Below, in pieces: positions 8,188 to 14,673 of a stretch of 16,735 nt of DNA. The stretch covers positions 1 to 16,735 of the forward strand of contig JAJFMO010000012.1 in the NCBI GenBank assembly GCA_020697475.1. The letters are read 5' to 3'. Source of the DNA: Paenibacillaceae bacterium (GTDB lineage Bacteria; Bacillota; Bacilli; Paenibacillales; NBRC-103111). The notes under the pieces were generated by a model. That model was not told the origin of the DNA and did no database searches. It saw nothing but the letters and a program-made list of their open reading frames with translations. A program made the position numbers and the translations under genes. The stretch's first letter is position 1. Each line of letters opens with the position of its first letter.

Positions 8188-9559
8188 TTAAAACTGCGGC
8201 AGGTCCTGCTTGTGTCCGATGATCAGTTCGTCCACCATCTGCTCGCATTGTTGCTTGTCGGTCATATATCCGCCCATCATAACCGCTTCAACGAACAAAT
8301 CCCGGCTTCCTTCCAATGCGGCCGTTACCGTCATCTCGGCAATAGCAATATGCTTCAGCAGCGTTGTCGCCAGCACGTCGGAAAAATCCACAGCTTGCAG
8401 CGGTCTTGGTCCTGTGGCTGTGTAAACCGCAGTCATCTCCAGCACGGCATAATCCGGCAAATTGGGCACCACTCCACGGTTCGGCACGTTGACAGTGTAG
8501 ATGCTCCGCTTGTCTTCCATGACCGATTCGATAATGTTCAATATGTTGGTGACTTCGCCCTTGAGCTCGCCGAAGAAGCTTTCCGGCAACGGATCGTCGT
8601 TGCTGCCGTATTTGACCGTGTGCTCGAATATTTCATCGCCTTTAACGATTTTGCCCTCGAAGGAGAACGTATCGACGCCCAGCACTTTTCCCTGATACTG
8701 GCCTTGCGGAAATCTTTCGAGGAAAAATTCGGTGACATGGCTGTCGAATACGGCCGGGAACGCGCCGTAGGTGCCAAACAAGGACCAGCAGAACGGGCTG
8801 TTTCTAAAGACGGGCAGTGTTTTCTGAACTTCAAATTCGGTCACATTCTGCTGCTGCAATTGGCTGGGATACGCGCCTTTGTGCGGCCAATTCCTTGATT
8901 TTCTCCCTGACCAGCGGCCAGGCGTCCTGACCTTTCACCTTCAAATCGTAGATCCAGGTGAAATGGTTCAATCCCACCGCAAGCGCGGTCACATCCTCCT
9001 TCGGCGTTCCGATGAATTCGGCCAAATATCGCTCGACGTTATAGGTGCCCGCGCACAGGCCGTACACGGGAATATCCACCGCCTTGGCAATCGCCCGGCA
9101 GATTGTCGTCATTGGATTCGAGACGTTGAAGAACACCGCATCCGGGCATAGCTCTTTCACATCCTTGGCAATCGCCACCATCGCCGGGATCATCCGCATC
9201 GATCGGGAAATCCCGCCGACCGCCACCGAGTCTCCGACAGGCTGGAATATGCCGTATTTCCTGGGGATATACACATCCTTCTCCCAAGCGCGCCGACCTC
9301 CGACGCCTATGGACGTAATGACAAAGTCGGCTCCGGGCAGAACATCCCGACGATCCGTACTGCTGGAAATCTCGATGTCGGCTCCCCGGGTATCGATCAT
9401 CTTCTGCACTAATCGGGAAACACTGGTTAATATATCTTGAGAAACATCGACCAAGCTAAGATGCCATTTCCTGTGATGGGAGCGTTTGATCATATCCGAT
9501 ACAATCCCTTGCGTAAACATGGCGCTTCCCGCGCCGATCAATACGATTTTCGTTCTCAT
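8188..9559 (-). pseudogene. Family 4 glycosidase (GH4) interrupted by a one-base frameshift
   Basis: An NAD- and metal-dependent GH4 glycosidase that would cleave alpha- (or beta-) linked sugars in the cytoplasm. The first part (ATG 9559, AAGGAG upstream) has KIVLIGAGSAMFTQG for NAD binding, GDSVAVGGISRSMRMIPAM, FFNVSNPMT, YGLCAGTYN (metal Cys) and VGLNHFTWIYD (metal His). It runs into a stop at 8831 after 242 codons. The rest of the protein continues in the next frame (QLQQQNVTEFEV, then FCWSLFGTYGAFPAV, NRGVVPNLPDYAVLEM) to TAA at 8188. The frames join near 8875-8885, where GCACAAAGGCGCG has one base too many: removing it gives KELAA-(Q or K)-GAYPSQLQQQ and about 456 residues, the normal length. 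A TTG at 8859 could start the second half, but half an enzyme should be inactive. Either a real one-base insertion or a sequencing error. It is followed 31 nt upstream by the sulfatase gene in the same direction. Confidence 0.88.
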
Positions 9560-9589
9560 TCCACTTGTCTCCTTGCATGTTTATAATGA

Positions 9590-11008
9590 TTACCACTTGT
9601 CTTCGTCAGGCCCTACAGGCATTAAATCAAGAAACGGATAGTTCAGGTTGTTAAAAATGTCCTTCTCTTTCTTCATCCATTTCCACATTCTTTTCGACAG
9701 TTCTTTCTTCACCGGCTCGTATTCGTCAAGCTCCGATAAATTCACCGTTTCGCCCGGATCGGCTTCCAGGTCGTACAACTCGTCAAAGTCGAACGCGTTA
9801 AATACGTACTTGAATTTCCTGTCGAAAATCATCCGTTGAGTGTACAGAAACTCGGTTCCGTTAAACATGCAGAACACTTCGTCCGGCCAATCCTCCGGCG
9901 TTCTGCCTTCGAGCAGCGGTACCAAGGAACGCCCGCCGATCGCGTCCAACGGTTTGGCGCCGGCCGCTTCTAGCAGCGTCGGTGCGATGTCGGTGATCCT
10001 TACGAACTTGTCGCAGCGGGTGCCGGGCTGCCCAATCTTTCCCGGCCACCGTACGATAATCGGAATGCGGTACGTTTCGTCGAACGGGACAACCCCCATG
10101 GTGAACATACCGTGCGCCCCGCTCAGCTCCCCGTGGTCCGAGAGGAAGACGACCATAGTGTGATCAGTCTGCCCGGTTTCATCGAGCTTGTCGAGCAGCA
10201 TTCCGACCAGAAAATCCACCATGCTGGAGGAAGCGTAGATGTGCTTGATCGCTTCGGCGCATTGCTCCCAGCTCAATCCCGCCCACAGTTCCTTCTTCAG
10301 CCTTCTGTAGATTCCGGGCTTGTCCTTCATGTCGTCATCGAAGTTACTCGGCTTTTCCACCGTCAGTCCTTCGTACAGCTGAAGAAACTCCTTGGTCGGC
10401 CCGTACGGCGGATGAGGCGCGTTAAGACTGGCAAAAATGCACCACGGGACCTCTTCTTGGGCATTCATGCCGATCCGCTCAGCCGCTCTTGCCGCGACCT
10501 GGTAATCGTTTGTTTCTTCAAGGCTGCCGTCGAATTCTCCATATAACGGGAAGTCGGCGTAGCCGTCCTTGATCAGCACCGCGCCCGGATTTTTGATGGA
10601 CTTATAAGGCTTCGTCCGGACGGTCCCCTTGGCGGGAGGATCTGGAATAAACCCGAGTTCGTCTTGGCTTTGATCGGTCACATGCCACTTTCCGTAGTAA
10701 TAGTTGCGATAACCCGCCTCCACCAGATTTTGCGGGAAGATGCGAATCCCTTCAAACAGTCGCTTGTTGATATAAGCTTCGGTTTGATAATTGTTGTAGA
10801 TCCCGTGAGCCGTCGGGTACAGCCCTGTCATCATGCTCGCCCTTGCGGGAGCGCAGATTGAGGTGGTCGTGTACGCATGGGTGAAGTGCATTCCTTCACT
10901 CACGAGCCTCCCGATATTCGGGGTTAGGCATGGATGCTCGGGCAGTGCTACCTTTGATTGAAAATGATCGCTGATGACAACCAATATATTAGGCTTTTTT
11001 TGAGACAA
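9590..11008 (-). CDS. Sulfatase, formylglycine type (S1 family), copy 2
   Basis: A 472-residue sulfatase, paralogue of 2768-4195. I choose TTG at 11008 as the start: it gives MSQKKPNILVV, matching the paralogue's MSEEKKPNILVV, and GGGAGGG lies eight nt upstream. The longer frame to 11092 would overlap the lipoprotein gene ending at 11026 and adds 28 residues unlike the paralogue. CAPAR with the formylglycine Cys at 52, SDH at 13-15, GKWH near 106-109, HPPY and SDHGE near 290 are all present. No signal peptide is seen, so it should desulfate imported oligosaccharides. It starts 17 nt after the lipoprotein stop, so it belongs to the transporter operon. As in copy 1, the second N-terminal metal position is His. 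Confidence 0.95.
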   Translation of the reverse strand: MSQKKPNILVVISDHFQSKVALPEHPCLTPNIGRLVSEGMHFTHAYTTTSICAPARASMMTGLYPTAHGIYNNYQTEAYINKRLFEGIRIFPQNLVEAGYRNYYYGKWHVTDQSQDELGFIPDPPAKGTVRTKPYKSIKNPGAVLIKDGYADFPLYGEFDGSLEETNDYQVAARAAERIGMNAQEEVPWCIFASLNAPHPPYGPTKEFLQLYEGLTVEKPSNFDDDMKDKPGIYRRLKKELWAGLSWEQCAEAIKHIYASSSMVDFLVGMLLDKLDETGQTDHTMVVFLSDHGELSGAHGMFTMGVVPFDETYRIPIIVRWPGKIGQPGTRCDKFVRITDIAPTLLEAAGAKPLDAIGGRSLVPLLEGRTPEDWPDEVFCMFNGTEFLYTQRMIFDRKFKYVFNAFDFDELYDLEADPGETVNLSELDEYEPVKKELSKRMWKWMKKEKDIFNNLNYPFLDLMPVGPDEDKW

Positions 11009-11025
11009 CCCGGTTTCCCTCCCAA

Positions 11026-12558
11026 CTATTTGCTTTTCTGATACGCAGCTGCGTATTCCTGGATGACTTTGTCGCCGCCCGAGGATTTCCATTTGGCAAT
11101 GGCGCTGTCAAACCCTTTATCGTCGATTTCACCGATAATATATTTGATGACCGCATCGGAAATAATTTTATCCAGTTCCTTCCCCATCTTCACATAGGTT
11201 TCCGACAGAAGCGGGTAGGTGGGATCGCTGACCAAATCCTTGGATTTGTCACTCTCGACCACGACTTTCTTCATCTGCAGCAAGTAGTCGGGCGTTCCCG
11301 GAGTGATCGGCATTTCGTACGGAGCGGGAGCCAACGTTTCCATCAAAATCAAGTATTGGTTTTCCAGCGGCTGAAGCACCGTTTTCTTGCCGTTCTCATC
11401 ATTGTAGTGAACGCCTTTCACTCCAAACTGCCGGAAATCCTTCTTGTCCGGCGCAGCCAAGCGATCGAGCGCACCAAGAATTTCTTTCAGTCTCTGCTCG
11501 GTTTTTACCGTCTGTCTCGGGAACAAGAGCACATTGAAATACCCCCGGCTTGCTGCGATATGATTTCCCGTCGGGCCATTCAACGTGGAGAAGACCAGCA
11601 ATTTGGCTTTGCTATTGTTCTCGAACAGCGGAATCCATGTCGTCGTATTATCCGCATTACCCATGGTGGCGCCCGCTTTGCCCGTTTGAATCAGCTCATC
11701 CGCCTGATTGACCTTGATGTAGGCGAAATCCTTATTCATGATGCCTTCGTAGTACAGACGCTTATAAAACTTCATGGCGTTGCGGTAGGCTTCCGTCGTA
11801 AAAGCGGGAATGAATTGCCCGTTTTGCATAGCGTAATTATTCGGAGCCCCATATTTCAAGGAGATCTGGTTAAACCCTTGGGGGTAATTGCCGCCAAGTC
11901 TTTCCATCAACCCGATGGTGTCGTTCTTTCCGTTCTTGTCGGGATCGCCCACCGTGAAGGCTTTCAGTACCTGATACAGCTCATCGATCGTCTGCGGTTG
12001 CTTCAAGCCCAAATTATCCAGCCAATCCTGACGCATATCGATTCCTTGCCGGGCTCTGGATTGAGGAATGTACACACCGTACGTTTTACCGTCGACCTTG
12101 ACGTTATTGTCTCTGTCGGGGTCTCTGCCTGCCAGCAAATTGGGGAAATCCTTCAAATAAGGATCCACTTCCCAGAAGGCTCCCGCCCGGATCGCGTTAA
12201 TCGTATACGGCTGATTTTGCATGGGGATATCGATCGCATCGGGAAGGTCGCCCGAACTTAGCAACACGTTCACCTTATCGAAATAACTGTTCCCTCCTTG
12301 CGTGAAGACCGGGGTAATTTCCGCATTCATAATGGTTTGGAGTTCCTTAAAAAAGGGACTGTTATCATCCGGCATGTCTCCCCAATACGGCAACATTACC
12401 TTGAATTTGACAGGCGCCGCGTTCGCTGCAGCAGGTTCCTTCGCTGATTGCTGCGAATCATTTCCGGCTTCCTTCCCATTCCCGGAACAGGCGGAAAGAA
12501 CCAAAACGAGCGTAAGCGCTGCGACAAGCAATACGGATAAATTCCTTCTGATCGACAT
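11026..12558 (-). CDS. ABC transporter sugar-binding lipoprotein, LplA-like
   Basis: A 510-residue substrate-binding lipoprotein for the permeases next to it. The start at ATG 12558 (MSIRRNLSV) has AAGGAGGG six nt upstream; the seven-codon extension to 12579 is less likely. The signal peptide ends in the lipobox LSAC with the lipidated Cys at 24, followed by a Gly/Asn/Gln-rich linker. Length and features (FKVMLPYWGDMPDD, NVLLSSGDLPDAI, MRQDWLDNLGLKQPQTIDELYQ, YLILMETLAPAPYEMP) fit the large LplA/YtcQ-type binding proteins of Bacillota, which bind oligosaccharides. It lies 45 nt after the second permease gene, in the usual order permease, permease, binding protein. No ATPase gene is present; systems of this kind generally use a shared MsmX-type ATPase encoded elsewhere. 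Confidence 0.94.
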   Translation of the reverse strand: MSIRRNLSVLLVAALTLVLVLSACSGNGKEAGNDSQQSAKEPAAANAAPVKFKVMLPYWGDMPDDNSPFFKELQTIMNAEITPVFTQGGNSYFDKVNVLLSSGDLPDAIDIPMQNQPYTINAIRAGAFWEVDPYLKDFPNLLAGRDPDRDNNVKVDGKTYGVYIPQSRARQGIDMRQDWLDNLGLKQPQTIDELYQVLKAFTVGDPDKNGKNDTIGLMERLGGNYPQGFNQISLKYGAPNNYAMQNGQFIPAFTTEAYRNAMKFYKRLYYEGIMNKDFAYIKVNQADELIQTGKAGATMGNADNTTTWIPLFENNSKAKLLVFSTLNGPTGNHIAASRGYFNVLLFPRQTVKTEQRLKEILGALDRLAAPDKKDFRQFGVKGVHYNDENGKKTVLQPLENQYLILMETLAPAPYEMPITPGTPDYLLQMKKVVVESDKSKDLVSDPTYPLLSETYVKMGKELDKIISDAVIKYIIGEIDDKGFDSAIAKWKSSGGDKVIQEYAAAYQKSK

Positions 12559-12603
12559 ACAAACCCTCCTTGTAATCATGTAATTTTTTAAAAGATAATG
12601 AAC

Positions 12604-13473
12604 CTATCCTTTAACCGAACCGAGCATAGCTCCCTTGACGAAATGCTTCTGAATGAAAGGGTAAACCAATAAAATCGGCGTCGTGGCCACGACAATGACG
12701 GCCATACGGATGCTCTGGGAAGGAACGGTCGTCGCGAACCCGACATCGCTGAAGTCTGCGGCTGCCAACATGACAATTTGCCGCAGCCAGATTTGCACCG
12801 GCCACATGTGCGAATCGCTCAAATACAGGAAAGGCATCATGAAATTGTTCCAATGCATCACCGCATAGAATAAGGCGAACGTGGCAATCGCCGCCTTCGA
12901 TAGCGGAAGCGCGATGCGGTAGTATATGGTCAAGTCGTTGTAGCCGTCCATCTTGGCCGATTCGAACAGTTCTTCGGGCAAGTTCAAGAAGAAATTTCGC
13001 ATGAGAATCAAGTTAAACGCGCTGATCGCATTGGGAATCATCACAGCCCAGTAAGTGTTTAGCATGTGCAATTCTTTCACCACAAGATAGGTGGGAATCA
13101 TCCCGCCTTCGAAAAGCATGGTGAACACAACGATAAACAGGATGGTCCGTCTGGCGCGAAGCTCCTTACGTGCCAGAGCGTAAGCCATCGTCGTCGTAAA
13201 CAATAGATTGATACAGGTGCCGGCAACAGTAATAAACGTGGATACTCCCAAACTCCTTAGGATAGAACTTCCCGAGAAGATGAACTTATAAGCTTCCAGC
13301 GAGAAGGTGTGGGGAATCAAGATGAGGCTTCTTTCCAGCATCTCCTTCTGTGTTGTAAACGAATTGATAACGATTTGGAAAAAAGGAAAAAAAGATAAAA
13401 AGGCGATCGAAGCAAGAAAAATATAAATGAATCCGTCCGTAATGTGCCGCGTCATATACTGCTTATTCTTCAT
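12604..13473 (-). CDS. Carbohydrate ABC transporter permease, MalG/LplC/YtcP-like
   Basis: A 289-residue inner-membrane permease with six predicted membrane segments, the first at about 13-36. The cytoplasmic EAA loop is seen as ESAKMDGYND at 171-180 followed by IALPLSKAAI, the site that contacts the transporter ATPase. The C-terminus KHFVKGAMLGSVKG is the typical ending of this CUT1 subfamily. The ATG follows directly on the TGA of the LplB-like gene with no spacer, so the two are likely translationally coupled; GAAGGG lies about 11 nt upstream. Together with 13474-14418 it forms the membrane channel for the sugar taken up by the LplA-like lipoprotein. Confidence 0.95.
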   Translation of the reverse strand: MKNKQYMTRHITDGFIYIFLASIAFLSFFPFFQIVINSFTTQKEMLERSLILIPHTFSLEAYKFIFSGSSILRSLGVSTFITVAGTCINLLFTTTMAYALARKELRARRTILFIVVFTMLFEGGMIPTYLVVKELHMLNTYWAVMIPNAISAFNLILMRNFFLNLPEELFESAKMDGYNDLTIYYRIALPLSKAAIATFALFYAVMHWNNFMMPFLYLSDSHMWPVQIWLRQIVMLAAADFSDVGFATTVPSQSIRMAVIVVATTPILLVYPFIQKHFVKGAMLGSVKG

Positions 13474-14418
13474 TCAGAACAACCCTTCTTCGCCGAATTT
13501 TCGCACCAGATAATTCGCGCCGAGAACCAGAATCAATCCAATCGTGGATTTAAACATACCGATTGCTGTACTGTAGCTGAACTGGCCTTGCTGAATTCCC
13601 GCGACATAGACGTAAGTGTCGAACACGTCCGCATATTCCCTGTTCAATGGGTTCAGCATGTTATAGATTTGCTCGAAGCCGAGGTCCATAAAGTGGCCGA
13701 TTTGCAAGATCAATAAGATGACAATGGTGCTGCGCATTCCGGCGAGTGTAACGTGCCACATCAGCCTGAATCGCCCGGCTCCATCGATTTTGGCCGCCTC
13801 GTACAGCTGCGGGTCGATGGTCGTGATCGCCGCCAAATACAGAATGGTTCCCCAACCGGCGTCTCTCCATAGGGTCTGAGTTGTAAGCAAACTGCGAATC
13901 CACTCTTTGCTGCCAAGGAAATTGATCGAAGATCCTCCGAAGTACTCGATCAGATGGTTGACGAATCCGCCTTCTGTCGTAAACAGGATGTAAAATATTC
14001 CGGAGATGACGACCCAAGAGAAGAAATGCGGAATATATATTAAGGTTTGCACGGTTCTCTTAAACAATTTCAGTCTGATTTCATTCAACAACAACGCAAT
14101 AATGATCGGCACCGGGAAATAAAAAACAATTTTATATAAGGAGATGAGCAATGTATTGCGGAACAGCATGATGAAATCGTTGTTGGAAAACAATCTGGCG
14201 AAGTGCTCAGTTCCCACCCAAGGGCTTCTAAGGAAGCCGAGAAAAGGATTGAAGTCTTTAAAAGCGATGATCAACCCGCCCATCGGCAAATATTTAAAGA
14301 TTAAAAAATAGACAATGCCAGGCACAACCAATATATAAAGCCAAATATTCGTGCGGAGTTGTTTCAACATCCTTAACCATTTTTTTCTCTTGTTGTACGG
14401 TGCGTGAGAATAACTCAA
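13474..14418 (-). CDS. lplB: Carbohydrate ABC transporter permease, LplB-like
   Basis: A 314-residue permease, first gene of the main minus-strand unit. It has about six membrane segments, the first at about 24-42 (WLYILVVPGIVYFLIF), and the EAA loop YEAAKIDGAGRFRLM at 206-220. The N-terminal KYLPMGGLIIAFKDF and the C-terminal FGEEGLF are characteristic of the LplB group. The start is TTG at 14418 with AGAAGGGTGA just upstream; no in-frame ATG or GTG precedes it. The symbol is by similarity to the Bacillus lpl operon (permeases next to an LplA lipoprotein and a GH4 enzyme), an arrangement this locus resembles. The divergent AraC-type regulator is 255 nt away, as is common for these transporters. 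Confidence 0.93.
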   Translation of the reverse strand: MSYSHAPYNKRKKWLRMLKQLRTNIWLYILVVPGIVYFLIFKYLPMGGLIIAFKDFNPFLGFLRSPWVGTEHFARLFSNNDFIMLFRNTLLISLYKIVFYFPVPIIIALLLNEIRLKLFKRTVQTLIYIPHFFSWVVISGIFYILFTTEGGFVNHLIEYFGGSSINFLGSKEWIRSLLTTQTLWRDAGWGTILYLAAITTIDPQLYEAAKIDGAGRFRLMWHVTLAGMRSTIVILLILQIGHFMDLGFEQIYNMLNPLNREYADVFDTYVYVAGIQQGQFSYSTAIGMFKSTIGLILVLGANYLVRKFGEEGLF

Positions 14419-14462
14419 TATTGATTCACCCTTCTGAATTCATTTTTCACCCCTCACGGCTC

Positions 14463-14492
14463 ATGATAAAGCGATGGAATGATTACCGTCTA
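14463..14492 (-). promoter_or_regulatory. Candidate promoter of the permease-sulfatase-GH4 unit
   Basis: On the minus strand TAGACG (14487-14492) precedes TATCAT (14463-14468, five of six to TATAAT) by 18 nt, placing the transcript start about 37 nt before the TTG codon. The poor -35 lies within the inverted repeat and suggests dependence on an activator. Confidence 0.45.
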
Positions 14493-14498
14493 TAATCA
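14480..14498. promoter_or_regulatory. Operator-like inverted repeat TGATTA-N7-TAATCA, site B
   Basis: TGATTACCGTCTATAATCA has perfect 6-bp arms and a 7-bp spacer and matches site A at 4262-4280 in 17 of 19 bases. Both overlap the -35 region of a minus-strand unit of the same cassette. Confidence 0.65.
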
Positions 14499-14542
14499 TT
14501 ACGAAAGATGAAGCGCACCTCAGCGACATTGTATTAAGTATT

Positions 14543-14576
14543 TGTCTAATGATTATCCGGTTTGCCAGATGATTAT
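14543..14576. promoter_or_regulatory. Direct repeat of ATGATTAT half-sites, 20 bp apart
   Basis: TGTCTAATGATTAT (14543-14556) and TGCCAGATGATTAT (14563-14576) repeat with a period of 20 bp, about two helical turns. The second contains the TTGCCAGATGATT element also found at 4306-4318. The spacing suits a dimeric AraC-family protein; the divergent regulator is the obvious candidate, by inference. Confidence 0.55.
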
Positions 14577-14612
14577 TGCAGGAATAGCTGTTTATAGGTA
14601 AGGTAGTTGTAG

Positions 14613-14618
14613 TATAAT
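14613..14618 (+). promoter_or_regulatory. Likely -10 box of the regulator gene
   Basis: A perfect TATAAT 55 nt before the ATG at 14674. No good -35 is seen at 16-18 nt upstream (GTTTAT at 14590-14595), so the promoter may be weak or activated. Confidence 0.45.
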
Positions 14619-14673
14619 TAGTAGAGTAATTATAAGTCATATATAAACTGGCAAGGAGCGGAGCACCCGGATT

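Larger units (their letters stand above)
14419..14673. other. Divergent control region between the permease operon and the regulator gene
   Basis: This 255-nt gap contains no gene. It carries, from left to right, the ribosome-binding site and promoter of the permease unit, the 19-bp inverted repeat, a pair of ATGATTAT direct repeats, and the promoter and ribosome-binding site (AAGGAG at 14653-14658, 15 nt from the ATG; CGGAGC is nearer) of the regulator gene. The part from 14580 to 14673 is strongly A+T-rich. Confidence 0.75.

Noticed and set aside
8870..8890. Programmed ribosomal frameshift joining the two GH4 halves.
   Set aside because: Joining needs a +1 shift, and no slippery codon run, stop-codon context or stimulatory structure is evident; GH4 enzymes are not known to use one.
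9583..9597. ATAATGATTACCACT resembles half of the TGATTA operator.
   Set aside because: Only one arm is present, and it spans the sulfatase stop codon; probably chance.
11356..12261. Long open frame of 301 codons on the plus strand.
   Set aside because: It lies antisense inside the LplA-like lipoprotein gene, has no family features and no ribosome-binding site; a shadow frame. The same applies to 596-1114 and other plus-strand frames in the minus-strand genes.
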